From Terriglobia bacterium (GTDB lineage Bacteria > Acidobacteriota > Terriglobia > Acidiferrales > UBA7541), in contig JAIQFB010000020.1 of the NCBI GenBank assembly GCA_020073485.1, positions 1-64,000 of the forward strand: DNA of 64,000 nt, given 5' to 3'. The position numbers and the translations under genes were made by a program. Below the pieces are notes generated by a model, which saw only the letters and a list, made by a program, of their open reading frames with translations, did not search any database and was not told the DNA's origin. This document shows, piece by piece, positions 36,791 to 46,800 of the stretch. Numbering within the stretch: the stretch's first letter is position 1; every line of letters starts with the position of its first letter.

Positions 36791-38399
36791 AAAACCCGGG
36801 AGTGCGCGAGCGGAAGGGGATGTACACGACCGCTTCCAGGTCGACCGGTTCGCCGCGCTTCTCGGCGGGGCGGAATTTCCACTGCGCCAGGGCTTCCATG
36901 GCGTTGGTATCCAGCCGCGGATCGACGCTATGGACCAGCTGGATGCTGTCGACGCTGCCGTCCTTGCGGATGATCGCGTAGAGCACGACTTCTCCATCCA
37001 CATGCAGCGTGCGCAGTTCCGGAGGATACTTCGGATCTACTTTCCGGAACGGGACCGGGCCGGCGAGGTCCGCCGAATTGCCTTTCGGGTACCCGGGCGC
37101 GTCATCTTCGTTCAACTCCGCAAAATTCAGAATCCAACTGCCGGACGCGCTGGTCAGATTGGGCATGTTCACGTGCAGGGTGTAAACCTGCTTGGCACCC
37201 AGCACTTTTTCCGGCGGCACATCCAGCTTGGAAATGTCCTTCACGGAACCGGCGGAATTGAGGGGGCGGGGATGGGAATCCTCGGATGCGGCCAGCGCGC
37301 GCGACATGGGCCGCGACGGCAGCGGATTGCCGAGTCCTCGCGATGCAGCGCCGATGCCCAGGCCTGAAGTGGCGCTGGGATTGGAGGCGTTTCCGCCGCT
37401 GATGAAAATGCCATTCGGGCCGTGGCCGCCGCCGCTGATTCCCGGAGCTGCGCCGGCGCTGTTCCCTGCTGCATTTCCGCCGGGAGCACCCGGCTGCGGG
37501 CCGTCGGGAGAAATGGAAATTCGCGCGGAGAGGTTTCCGGCGGGGATCGCCGGAGGAGGCGCCGGGGCGGGCGTTGCGGAGAGTGCGATGAGTGTGGCGC
37601 TATCACCCGTGCGCCCGGAAATTTCCGGAGCGGCGGTGGTGGTGTCGCCGCGTTGCGCAGCCGCGCGCGGAGCGGACATAGAGCTGACCGGGAGCAGCGG
37701 CTTTGGCGGAGCATGCGCGGAAGCGGCAATGCTGATCGCCCCTAGATGATTGTCAGGCACGGCAAGATCGGGAGCGGAAGCGTCCGCAGCGGCAAGGTGG
37801 GAAGGTGCCGCGGGGCGCATGGCCATGAGCGCCAGCTTGGGACGCACCGGCTGGGAGCCCGCGAGCTGGACGATGTTGGGAAGCGCGGGCAAAATCTTGG
37901 GCGGCTCTTGCGGCGCTGCCGGCTGAATCAGTGTCTGCCGGGGATGCGTCGGATGCAGCGGCGTGGAAAGGATCGTTTGCCGCGGATGAAATGAGTCGGC
38001 GCCGCGATCCGGCCGCGTCTTTGGGACATTCATTTTAGGCGCGGACTTCATCCGCAGCGCTGGCGGCGAGATGGCCGGAAGATCGTGTGCGGGGCCGAAC
38101 CATGTGAATTCGGTGTCGGGCGGAGGAGCGACTACGCGCGGAGGACGCGTGCTCCAGATCGGCGGCGGAAACAAGATCAGGAGGATCTGGAGGGCAACGG
38201 CGGCTGCAAAGGCCTGCTTGGGGAAACGCTGATCGATCCAGCAGTCGCGAAAGTAGGCGCCGCCGAGGAATTTCTTGGGAGACGCCGGTTCCCGCACCAG
38301 AACCCGCAGGCTGGAAATAAACTGAGCGAGCCAGCCCGTCTTCTGCAGGGCAAGTTGGGGGACACGGGAGGGCTGGATGGACACCGGTGCGGAGACCAA
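36789..38399 (-). CDS. TonB-family energy-transducing protein with long Pro/Ala/Gly linker
   Basis: About 536 residues. The start is uncertain: TTG 38399, with GAGG six to seven bases upstream, is preferred over GTG 38384, because any earlier start overlaps the divergent AsmA-like gene. An N-terminal cytoplasmic segment precedes one TM helix (about 65-85, 'AAAVALQILLILFPPPIW'). A very long Pro/Ala/Ser-rich periplasmic linker (about 90-430) follows, with a Gly/Asn-rich stretch 'GGNAAGNSAGAAPGISGGG'. The C-terminal domain is TonB-like ('PKYPPELRTLHVDGEVVLYA', 'AMEALAQWKFRPAEKRGEPV'). It would span the periplasm and contact TonB-dependent receptors. No exbB/exbD is adjacent. Confidence 0.8.
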   Translation of the reverse strand: MVSAPVSIQPSRVPQLALQKTGWLAQFISSLRVLVREPASPKKFLGGAYFRDCWIDQRFPKQAFAAAVALQILLILFPPPIWSTRPPRVVAPPPDTEFTWFGPAHDLPAISPPALRMKSAPKMNVPKTRPDRGADSFHPRQTILSTPLHPTHPRQTLIQPAAPQEPPKILPALPNIVQLAGSQPVRPKLALMAMRPAAPSHLAAADASAPDLAVPDNHLGAISIAASAHAPPKPLLPVSSMSAPRAAAQRGDTTTAAPEISGRTGDSATLIALSATPAPAPPPAIPAGNLSARISISPDGPQPGAPGGNAAGNSAGAAPGISGGGHGPNGIFISGGNASNPSATSGLGIGAASRGLGNPLPSRPMSRALAASEDSHPRPLNSAGSVKDISKLDVPPEKVLGAKQVYTLHVNMPNLTSASGSWILNFAELNEDDAPGYPKGNSADLAGPVPFRKVDPKYPPELRTLHVDGEVVLYAIIRKDGSVDSIQLVHSVDPRLDTNAMEALAQWKFRPAEKRGEPVDLEAVVYIPFRSRTPGF

Positions 38400-38629
38400 T
38401 ACCTGCCTCAGTCGAATTTCGCCGAGTGCGAGCAAACCGAAGACCCCCGTGAAATTATACGCCCGCAGGCCTGTTTTCCGACCGAGCAAACGGATGCGGG
38501 CTGGACTTGGAACCGGCCTGAGTAGAGAACGATTGGCTTGCCGTGGGCGGCGTGATTTGCAAGGATAGGGCTGCCATTCGGGCGCCGCGCATGAAACCAG
38601 AGACGGCAGCCCGAGGAATGAGAGATCCC

Positions 38630-40474
38630 ATGGCAACTACAAATTCGCCGTCCGCGCCCAGCCGTGGTTTCCCGCTCTGGGCAAAAATTATCGTATCCCT
38701 GGTTGTGCTGCTGGCGCTCATTGCCCTAGCCGTGCCGTATTTTCTGAATGTCGACCGGTATCGCGACACGATTGCCGAGGCCATCGGGAAACAGACCGGG
38801 CGCAAGGTCACGCTGGGGCAGCTCCGCGCGCGAATCTTGCCGGGCGTCGGATTGACCGTGGGAGGCCTGCATATCGGCAACCCGGCGGGATTTCCCGAGG
38901 GTGATGTGGTTTCAGCGGATGAGATCGATGTGAACGTGGCCATCGGCCCGCTGCTCAATCGCGTCATCCACGTCAATTCGGTGAATCTGGTGCATCCGAA
39001 GGTTTCGCTGTTGACCAATGCCGGGGGCAAGGACAATTACACTTTCACTCCTGCAGCCCCGGCGCAAACTGCGCCGGCTTCGTCCTCCTCGAGCGTGTCT
39101 CTGGACCAGATCGACGCCATCAGCCTGACGAACGCGGAAGTGCTGGTGGGATCGGTATCGCGCGGCGCGGTTGTGCCGACCGCCGACACCAAAGGCATCA
39201 ACCTCACTCTGCACAATTTTGCCATCACGCCGATGCGCGTGCATGACTGGCAGGCCGAATCCCAACTATCGGGAGTTACTGTGACGCTGGCAGGCTTCAG
39301 CGAACCGGTGGCGTTTCAGTCGGGCAGAGTGTCGCTGGCGGGCGGAAAAATGGATGCGCAATTCGTGGCCGACCTGGCGAAAGCGTCCGACGTGAAGGGC
39401 ACGCTGAGCGTTGCGGACATCGAGCACCCGGAAGTTGATTTTGAATTGAGCGCGTCGCAACTCGACATCGACAAACTGATCGCCGTGGCGGGCGGAAACA
39501 CCCCTGCCGCAACTCCCGCGGCGAGCGCTCCTGCTGCCAAGGCGCCCGCCGCCAAGGCTGACCCCGCCGGCGCTCCGGCGGCGCCCGCGAAAGCGAACGA
39601 GGCAGCGGCTGCAGCCGGGCGCGGCGAACTGATCGCAAAAGGGCATATCAACGTGGAAAAAATTACCACCAAGCCCTACACCGTAGGCCCGGCGAATATC
39701 GAGATGCGCGTGTACACCGATCGCGCGGAGCTGTTTCCGATCAGCATCGGAATGTACGGAGGCACGCTGCAGATTTCGTCGCGCGTGGACCGCGCGAGCA
39801 ATCCTCCACGGTTCACGGCCAACGTGCAGATGCGCAACCTGGATGTCGCGAAAGTGCTGGACGTCACGCCGTCGGCGCGCGGAAAAATGGGCGGCACGGG
39901 TGAACTGGACGCGCAGTTGCTCGGTGGTTTGAGCGACGCGTGGAAGAAAACGCTGTCGGGTACGGGTAAATTCGCGGTGCGCAACGGCCATTTGCCGGGA
40001 GTGAATCTGGCGGGCGCGGCGCAATCACTCGCCAAGATGTCCGGCGTTGGCAGCGACACGCCCTTCACGGTTCTCGAAGGCGATTTCACGATCGCCGACC
40101 AGCGCGTCACCAGCAAACAGATTCACCTGGATTCGCAGGTTGGTATCGTGGATCTGAAAGGAAGCGTGGGCCTGGACAGTACGCTCGACTATCAGGGTTC
40201 GGCCACGGTGAATCCCGCGGAGGCGCTGGGATCGGGAACCGCGGGCAAAATCGTGGGCGGCCTGATCGGCAGCCGCGTGGGAAAAATCACGGTGCCGTTT
40301 GCGCTTGCCGGCACAATCGAAAGTCCGAAGGTGTCGCCCGGCAAGGGCGTGCCGAGTTTCGGCGCGCCCGCTTCGGCTTCCGGTTCGACGCCATCATCCG
40401 CGCCTTCCGGGCAGGCCGTTACGCCGCAGAACGCGGTGGAGACGCTGAAGGGATTGTTTGGGAAGAAGAAATGA
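38630..40474 (+). CDS. AsmA-family protein
   Basis: A 614-residue membrane-anchored protein of the AsmA type, involved in lipid or outer-membrane homeostasis in other bacteria. The start MATTNSPSAPSRGF at 38630 is preferred to in-frame ATGs at 38591 and 38618. A TM helix lies at about 17-40 (AKIIVSLVVLLALIALAVPYFL). The AsmA N-terminal signature follows ('VDRYRDTIAEAIGKQTGRKV', 'PGVGLTVGGLHIGNPAGF'). A Pro/Ala-rich insert lies at about 300-335, and the C-terminal AsmA_2 region starts near residue 410 ('KMGGTGELDAQLLGGLSDAW'). The C-terminus is a Ser/Pro-rich tail. It is divergent from the TonB-family gene. Confidence 0.88.
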   Translation: MATTNSPSAPSRGFPLWAKIIVSLVVLLALIALAVPYFLNVDRYRDTIAEAIGKQTGRKVTLGQLRARILPGVGLTVGGLHIGNPAGFPEGDVVSADEIDVNVAIGPLLNRVIHVNSVNLVHPKVSLLTNAGGKDNYTFTPAAPAQTAPASSSSSVSLDQIDAISLTNAEVLVGSVSRGAVVPTADTKGINLTLHNFAITPMRVHDWQAESQLSGVTVTLAGFSEPVAFQSGRVSLAGGKMDAQFVADLAKASDVKGTLSVADIEHPEVDFELSASQLDIDKLIAVAGGNTPAATPAASAPAAKAPAAKADPAGAPAAPAKANEAAAAAGRGELIAKGHINVEKITTKPYTVGPANIEMRVYTDRAELFPISIGMYGGTLQISSRVDRASNPPRFTANVQMRNLDVAKVLDVTPSARGKMGGTGELDAQLLGGLSDAWKKTLSGTGKFAVRNGHLPGVNLAGAAQSLAKMSGVGSDTPFTVLEGDFTIADQRVTSKQIHLDSQVGIVDLKGSVGLDSTLDYQGSATVNPAEALGSGTAGKIVGGLIGSRVGKITVPFALAGTIESPKVSPGKGVPSFGAPASASGSTPSSAPSGQAVTPQNAVETLKGLFGKKK

Positions 40475-40803
40475 CCCGGCGCGGCGCTCGTCTGGGCCGC
40501 AATTAATGCAATGCGGTTAGCGCGTGCGCTTTTTGTAGCGCCGACGTCTCGCCGGCTTTTTCCGCCCTTTCCGAGACCCCCAAGACTGCCATCGAGACGC
40601 TGGTGTCACGAAACCTTGGCCTCATTGCCGACAACATTTAATTGTAATGAAGAGAAATACTTTTTGCGGCGAGCGCGTTTCAGGGCGCAAGGCGAATTGG
40701 GATTTTGTTGGCACAGGCTTCAGCCTATGCGCTTCTTCTTCCCTTGTGAATCTAAACCGCACAGGCTGAAGCCTGTGCCACCGGGGCCTGTACAAATTGC
40801 CGG
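40475..40803. other. Convergent intergenic region with family B inverted pair
   Basis: This 329-bp space lies between the convergent AsmA and rsmD genes. Two oppositely oriented family B copies are present: GGCACAGGCTTCAGCC (40710-40725) and CACAGGCTGAAGCCTGTGCC (40760-40779), separated by about 35 bp. The pair could form a long stem in either transcript. No gene is supported. Confidence 0.65.
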
Positions 40804-41367
40804 TTACGCCGCCAGCGCCAGGCGGTAAAAACTCAGCGCGGCGTCGCCCTGGGTGACGACGCGGGCTAGCTCAAGTTCCCCAGCGCGCTCGGGCAGTGGG
40901 CACTTCTTCAAATGTTCGGCGATGACGCGGCCGCCGGGCGCGAGCAGCGGCGAGTCGCCCAGAAACTCCAGGACATTCTCATATTCCTCGGCGGCGGCGT
41001 ACGGCGGATCGAGAAAAATAAAATCGGCATGCACGTGGCGCGCTTCCAGGCGCTTCAGCCCGCGCAGGACATCCATCGCGAGAATTTCAGCTTCCCTTCC
41101 GATTCCCAGCGAGTCCAGATTGCGGCGGATCAACGCCACAGCGGGCGCGTGGCGTTCCACGAAGCACGCGCTGCGCGCGCCGCGGCTGAGCGCCTCGATG
41201 CCCACCGCGCCCGTGCCCGCGTAGAGATCGATAAACACGGCGCCTTGCACAGCCTGACCGAGGATATTGAACAGCGTCTCGCGCAAACGGTCGCTCGAGG
41301 GGCGCAGCTCCAGCCCTTTCAGGCTGCGCAGCGTGCGGCTCCGGAATTTGCCGCCGATTACGCGCAT
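40804..41367 (-). CDS. rsmD: 16S rRNA (guanine966-N2)-methyltransferase
   Basis: A 187-residue SAM-dependent methyltransferase that methylates G966 of 16S rRNA on the 30S subunit. Hallmarks are the start MRVIGGKFRSRTL, 'RPSSDRLRETLFNIL', the SAM-binding 'VFIDLYAGTGAVGIEALSRGA' and the catalytic FLDPPYA motif. Length is normal. A family C repeat at 41376-41407 ends only nine bases upstream of the start, so it must cover the ribosome-binding region. Confidence 0.96.
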   Translation of the reverse strand: MRVIGGKFRSRTLRSLKGLELRPSSDRLRETLFNILGQAVQGAVFIDLYAGTGAVGIEALSRGARSACFVERHAPAVALIRRNLDSLGIGREAEILAMDVLRGLKRLEARHVHADFIFLDPPYAAAEEYENVLEFLGDSPLLAPGGRVIAEHLKKCPLPERAGELELARVVTQGDAALSFYRLALAA

Positions 41368-41375
41368 GGGGAAAC

Positions 41376-41407
41376 GTGATTCGTGATTTGTGATTCGTGA
41401 TTCGTGA
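41376..41407. repeat. Family C tandem repeat directly upstream of rsmD
   Basis: Four GTGATTCGTGATT(TG)-type units lie immediately before the rsmD start on the minus strand. An inverted copy at 41519-41537 bounds the other side of the same spacer, close to the recG 3' end. Confidence 0.7.
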
Positions 41408-41518
41408 CGCGGGCCGCGATTTGAGAGTCGACAGTTGAGAGTTGAGAGCTGGAAAGATTTCCTATAACAGATGGCGCGCCCATTCCGTTTTCCTCCACCA
41501 ACATTCGATCGCCGGTTT

Positions 41519-41537
41519 TACACGAATCACGAATCAC
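41519..41537. repeat. Family C copy near the recG 3' end
   Basis: CACGAATCACGAATCACGC is the opposite orientation of the copy at 41376. It ends five bases before the recG stop codon at 41543. Confidence 0.65.
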
Positions 41538-41542
41538 GCGCC

Positions 41543-43660
41543 TCACCCCACCGACGCCAGCCTGTACCGCCGCTGCCATTCCTGCGGCAGCTGCGCGAGC
41601 AGGCGGCGTCGCGCGGGTTCAGCCGCGGGGGATTCGACCAGGGAAAGCGCCTCGCGGCGCGCCAGTTCGAGCAGGTCGAAATCGCGCAGAGGGTTGGCGA
41701 GGTGAAAGCCCAGTTCACCGTGCTGGCGCGTGCCGAAAAATTCTCCGGGGCCGCGGATTTTCAGGTCTGTTTCGGCGATCTCGAATCCGTTAGTGGTGCG
41801 CACCATGGTTTCCAGGCGCTCGCGGGCGTCGTCTCCCGGAGTCTTTGGAGCGATCAGAATGCAGGTTCCCTTTTCACCGCCGCGGCCAATGCGCCCGCGC
41901 AGCTGGTGAAGCTGCGAAAGGCCGAAGCGTTCGGCGTGCTCAATGACCATCACGGTGGCGTTCGGCACGTCCACGCCTACTTCGATCACCGTCGTCGCCA
42001 CCAGCAGGTCGAGTTCGCGCCGCCGGAAGCGGTCCATGACGTCTTCCTTTTCCTCGCTCTTCATGCGGCCGTGGAGCAAGCCGACTTTCTTTTCCGGGAA
42101 CACGAACTGTTTCAGCCGCTCGTATTCCACGATGGCTGCCTTCAGCGAGCGCTGCGATTCGGCGGATTTGGATTGCTCGATTACCGGGTAGACCACGTAG
42201 GCTTGCCGGCCGGCTGATATTTCGCGCCGCACAAATTCCCACACGCCGGGCAAATGCGCCTCGGACCGCCAATTCGTCTCGATGGGTACGCGGCCCGGCG
42301 GCATCTGATCGATCACGGAGATATCGAGGTCGCCGTAGAGCGTGAGCGAAAGCGTGCGCGGGATCGGCGTGGCCGTCATGACCAGCACATCGGGCGCGGC
42401 CGCCTTGTCCATGAGTTCTTTGCGCTGCAGGACGCCGAAGCGGTGCTGTTCGTCCACGATCACCAGGCCAAGCCGCGCAAATTCCACCGTGGGTTCGAGC
42501 AGCGCGTGCGTGCCGACGACCAGCTGCGCGGCGCCGGATTTCACGCGCTCGAGCGTCTCCCTTTTATCCGCTGCCTTCATCCCGCTGACCAGCAACTCGA
42601 CGTTGTACCCCGCGCGAGAAAATATTTTTCGCGCGGCCAAGTAATGCTGCCCGGCAAGAATTTCGGTGGGCGCCATGAGCGCGGCCTGATAGCCATTTTC
42701 GATGACGATCGTGGCCGCTTCCAGCGCCACGATCGTTTTACCGCTGCCGACGTCGCCTTGCAGCAGGCGGTTCATGGGTACGGGACGCTCGAGGTCGGCC
42801 GCGATTTCCGCGAGGGCGCGTTTTTGCGCGTCGGTGGGCTTGAAGGGCAGCACGCGCTTGATGGCTTCGCGGATGGTCGGCTCGCGCACGCGAAACGCGA
42901 TTCCCGGCTGCTGCTGCGCCGCTTTCTTGCGCATGGCGACGCTCAGCTGGTAAAAGAAAAACTCCTCGAAAATCAATCGCTGGTGTGACTGCGAACGAAA
43001 GGCATTCAGCGCTTCGACCGGCTCGGTGGGCGGCGGAAAATGAACGAAATGAATGGCCTCGCGCCGCGAGGGAAATTTGTAGCGCGCGAGCAGTTCGGGG
43101 GGCAAAGGATCGGGCATGGGCCCGGAAAATTTTTCCAGCGCCTGATAGATGATCCGGCGCATCACACGCGAGCTGATGCCGCCGATGGCTTCGTAGATGG
43201 GAACAATGCGCCCGACTTCGTTCGAGTCCGCTTCCTCGGCGCCGAGCAGTTCGTATTCCGGATTGATCATCTCGATGCGCCCGGGCCGGTTCGGATCGAG
43301 TTCCGCTTTTCCGTGCAGGACCATTCGCTGGCCGGGCTTCAGCTTTCCTTCCAGGTAATCCCCATGAAAAAATTTGCAGGCGAGCGAGCCAGTGTCGTCG
43401 CGCACCAGCAGGTGATACATCCCTCCCCGGGCGCGCGTGTACCTCACAAGGCTGCCGCTCGCGACTTGCGCTTGCAGTGTGTAGGTTTGGCCGGGTGCGA
43501 TGTCGCGAATTTTCGCGAAGTGGATGCGGTCTTCGTAGCGGAACGGGAGGTAGCCGAGAAGGTCTTCGAAGGTGCGCAGGCCGCGTTTGGCGAGCAACTC
43601 CGCGCGGTGCGGCCCGACTCCTTTGAGGTACATCAATTCGGTTGTGGGCGCGACCTTCAT
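41543..43660 (-). CDS. recG: ATP-dependent DNA helicase RecG
   Basis: A 705-residue helicase that reverses stalled replication forks and remodels branched DNA. The start MKVAPTTELMYLKGVG at 43660 is the usual RecG N-terminus. Motifs are a wedge/OB domain with 'LGYLPFRYEDR', Walker A LQGDVGSGKTIVAL, Walker B IVDEQHRFGVLQR, motif III 'MTATPIPRTLSLTLYGDLD', and motif VI region 'VMVIEHAERFGLSQLHQLRGRIGRG'. All are intact at normal length. It lies just upstream of rsmD on the minus strand, separated by a repeat-filled gap. Confidence 0.97.
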   Translation of the reverse strand: MKVAPTTELMYLKGVGPHRAELLAKRGLRTFEDLLGYLPFRYEDRIHFAKIRDIAPGQTYTLQAQVASGSLVRYTRARGGMYHLLVRDDTGSLACKFFHGDYLEGKLKPGQRMVLHGKAELDPNRPGRIEMINPEYELLGAEEADSNEVGRIVPIYEAIGGISSRVMRRIIYQALEKFSGPMPDPLPPELLARYKFPSRREAIHFVHFPPPTEPVEALNAFRSQSHQRLIFEEFFFYQLSVAMRKKAAQQQPGIAFRVREPTIREAIKRVLPFKPTDAQKRALAEIAADLERPVPMNRLLQGDVGSGKTIVALEAATIVIENGYQAALMAPTEILAGQHYLAARKIFSRAGYNVELLVSGMKAADKRETLERVKSGAAQLVVGTHALLEPTVEFARLGLVIVDEQHRFGVLQRKELMDKAAAPDVLVMTATPIPRTLSLTLYGDLDISVIDQMPPGRVPIETNWRSEAHLPGVWEFVRREISAGRQAYVVYPVIEQSKSAESQRSLKAAIVEYERLKQFVFPEKKVGLLHGRMKSEEKEDVMDRFRRRELDLLVATTVIEVGVDVPNATVMVIEHAERFGLSQLHQLRGRIGRGGEKGTCILIAPKTPGDDARERLETMVRTTNGFEIAETDLKIRGPGEFFGTRQHGELGFHLANPLRDFDLLELARREALSLVESPAAEPARRRLLAQLPQEWQRRYRLASVG

Positions 43661-43819
43661 CTTTAATTTAGGCGGGCTCACCTTCCTGCGTCTGGATAAG
43701 CAGGCAGAGCCAGCACCCATTCTTTATATCACCGTACACATGCCCGCGCCGAGGCTTGCAATCCCCTGCCGCATGGGAAAAGATGGTTGATCGGTGGCTG
43801 GCGTCGTCAGGAGGCGTGT

Positions 43820-46800
43820 TTGCGGCTGGAGCGGCTCGACGGGAAGGACGTTCGGGTTCTTCTGATCTGGATTCTCGCGGGCCTCATCGGCGCGGGTGTC
43901 GCCTACAAATATTTTTACCGGGCGTTTCCGGAAGCCTCGGTCGATTTCAAAGTGCCTCGCGCGGACGCCCTGGAGCAAGCCAGGCAGTTTGCCGGAGCGC
44001 AAGGCGCGCGGCTTGACGGATACGATTCGAGTATCGTCTTCGATGTAGACGACACGGCCAAGACCTACCTCGAACGCGAAGTAGGTTTGGAAGGTGCCAA
44101 CCAGATGATGCGCGGCAGTCTGCATATCTGGTACTGGCAGACGCGCTTTTTCCGGCCGCTGCAGAAGGAAGAATTCGACGTGCGCGTCGATCCCGCCGGG
44201 GGCGTCGTCGGATACACGCACGTGCTGGAGGAAACCGCGACAGGGGCTCGCCTCGAGCGCGCCGCCGCGCAGGCCGCCGCCGAATCGTTTCTGCGTGACA
44301 CCCTGCATCTGGATCTCTCGCGCTACGAGTTCCGCGAGGAAGAAGCGAATTCCACCGAGCGGCCCAACCGGCGCGACTGGAGTTTTTCCTGGGAACTCCG
44401 CGGCTTCCGCGCCAAGGATGCGCCCTACCGGCTGAACGTGACGCTCGCCGGGGACCACGTCGACGGCTACAACGAATTCCTGAAAGTGCCGGAGGCGTGG
44501 GAGCGCGATTACCAACGGCTGCGCGAATCGAACAATCTGTTCGAGTACATCGCGTTGCTTCCGTACGCGTTTCTGATCGGAGGGTGCCTCTATATCATCG
44601 TTTCGCTGGGGCGCCGCGGTTTGCTGGAATGGCGCGCGGGTCTGCTGCTGGCCGCATTTCTCGCCGTGCTGTACTTCGTCATGACCATGAACCAGTGGCC
44701 GCTGGACCGCGCCGCGTACGACACCAACACTCCGTACTCGAGCTTCTTCCTCAGCCAAGTGGGCAAGGCCGCGTTCATCAGCGTGCTCAGCGCCGTCCTG
44801 GTGCTGCTGGCCATCGTGCCGGGGGAACCTCTGTACCGCGTTTCGCAGCCGGGCAAAATCCGGCTCGGCGCTGGATTGCGGCTGCCCGGCATCCGCACGA
44901 AGGAATTTTTCAGCGCCAATGTCATCGGCGTCTGCCTGGCGGCCGCGCACACCGGATACATCACCGTCTTTTACATCTTCAGCCGCAAGCTGGGCGCGTG
45001 GGCGCCGCAGGACCTGCAATACTCGGATATTGTCAGCACGCCGCTGCCTTGGGTCTCGGCACTGTGCATCGGAATTTATGCCGCGACCAGCGAGGAATTT
45101 CTATTCCGCCTGTTCGCCATCCCCTACATGCAGCGGCTGACAAAGTCCAGATGGCTGGCCGTCGTCGTCCCCGCGTTTGCCTGGGGATTTCTGCACAGCA
45201 ACTATCCGCAGGAGCCTGCATACATCCGCGGGATAGAAGTCGGACTGATGGGCATTGTCGCGGGATTGGTGATGCTGCGCTGGGGCATCTGGGCGACGCT
45301 CACATGGCATTACACGGTGGACGCGTTTCTGATCAGCACTTCGCTGCTGCGCTCGCACGGCGCGTACCTGCGCGTTTCAGGAGCGATTGTGGGATGCGGA
45401 GCGTTGATCCCGCTGGGCGTGGCGGCATTTTTCTATTTGTCGCGCGGGGGATTTGTAGCCGATGCGGCGCTGCTGAATAGCGCGCGGCCCATCGGAGGGC
45501 CGCGGCCAGAAGCGGCACCGGGAGCGGCCGAAGAATCCGCGCCCGAAACGGTCCCCGAAACGGCGCCGGCGGAAGTTTCCAAAGGCTATGTGGCGATGTC
45601 CACGCGCGCGCTGGGCGCGCTGGTAGTTTGCGGCCTCGCGGGCCTGGCGCTGCTGGCGGGCGTGAAAAGCGAAGCGATCGGAGATTTCGTCCGATTCCAG
45701 ATCGACGAGAAACAAGCCGCGGCCCTCTCGGAGCAGGCGCTACGCGACATCAAGATCGATCCCGCAACCTACCGCCGCGTTGCGACTATTGTTTATACGT
45801 TCGATGGCTTCACCAACGAATATCTGCGGCGCGCCATCGGCATCTCCGCGGCGAACCGTGTGTATCGCGAGCAGGTCCCTTCCGCGTTCTGGAGCGTCCG
45901 CTATTTCCGCGATTCCCAGAACGAAGAGTACCGAGTGATTTTGAAGCCGGATGGAACTCTGCATTCGGTGCATCACACGCTGGACGAAAAAACGTCCGGA
46001 GCGAATCTCACCAAGGAAGAAGCCCTCGCGCGCGCGGAAGCGTATTTGCGCGACCAGAAGAAGCTGAACCTCTCCCCATGGAAATTGGTCGATGCCCAGA
46101 CCGATCAAAAACCCGCGCGAACCGACCACACCTTCGAGTGGGAACAGGCCTCCGCGCTCGATGCCGCTTCCGGCGAGCAGGGCGCGCACATCCGCGTGCA
46201 TCTTCAGGTGCAGGGCGCCGAAGTTTCCGGCTATCGCATTTTCATAAAAATTCCCCAAGCGTGGCTCGACGCCGAAAACCGCGACACTCCCGGGCAACTC
46301 GCGCAGACCTACGGCCGGGGCATCGGGATGTCCGTGATTCTTGTCGCCGTGTTGATCATTTTATTCCGCAACCTGAAGAATCCGGACCTCGCGCGCGTTC
46401 CCTGGCGCAGACTGGCCAAATGGTCGCTGTGGGTGCTGGCGGCCGCAATCGTGATTCTGGCGAACCAGATCCCGCAAGTTCTGCAGGAGTACGCCACCAC
46501 GATGCCGCTGTCGGTGTACTACGCAAGCCAGTCCATATTGCGCTTTTTCGGCCTGTCCATTGATTTGGCCGGGGCCGTTCTCTTGCTGGGGATAGCCTGG
46601 TTTTTTCTGGAACGCGCCTTTGGCCCCGGGCGCATTCCGGCGTGGACCGGGATGCCCCCGGCATACTATCGCGACGCGTTTTGCGTGGCGGCGTTCGGCT
46701 CCGCGGCGGTGATGGGGCTGGGCCACTTGCCCGGATTATTCGCGCGCTGGCCCTTGTTGCGGCACGCGCTGAGCGCGAGTGTGCCGGGAACCCTGGATAT

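Noticed and set aside
43724-45019. 431-codon open frame opposite the CPBP gene
   Set aside because: It overlaps a real gene with clear catalytic motifs. The antisense product has no recognisable domain.
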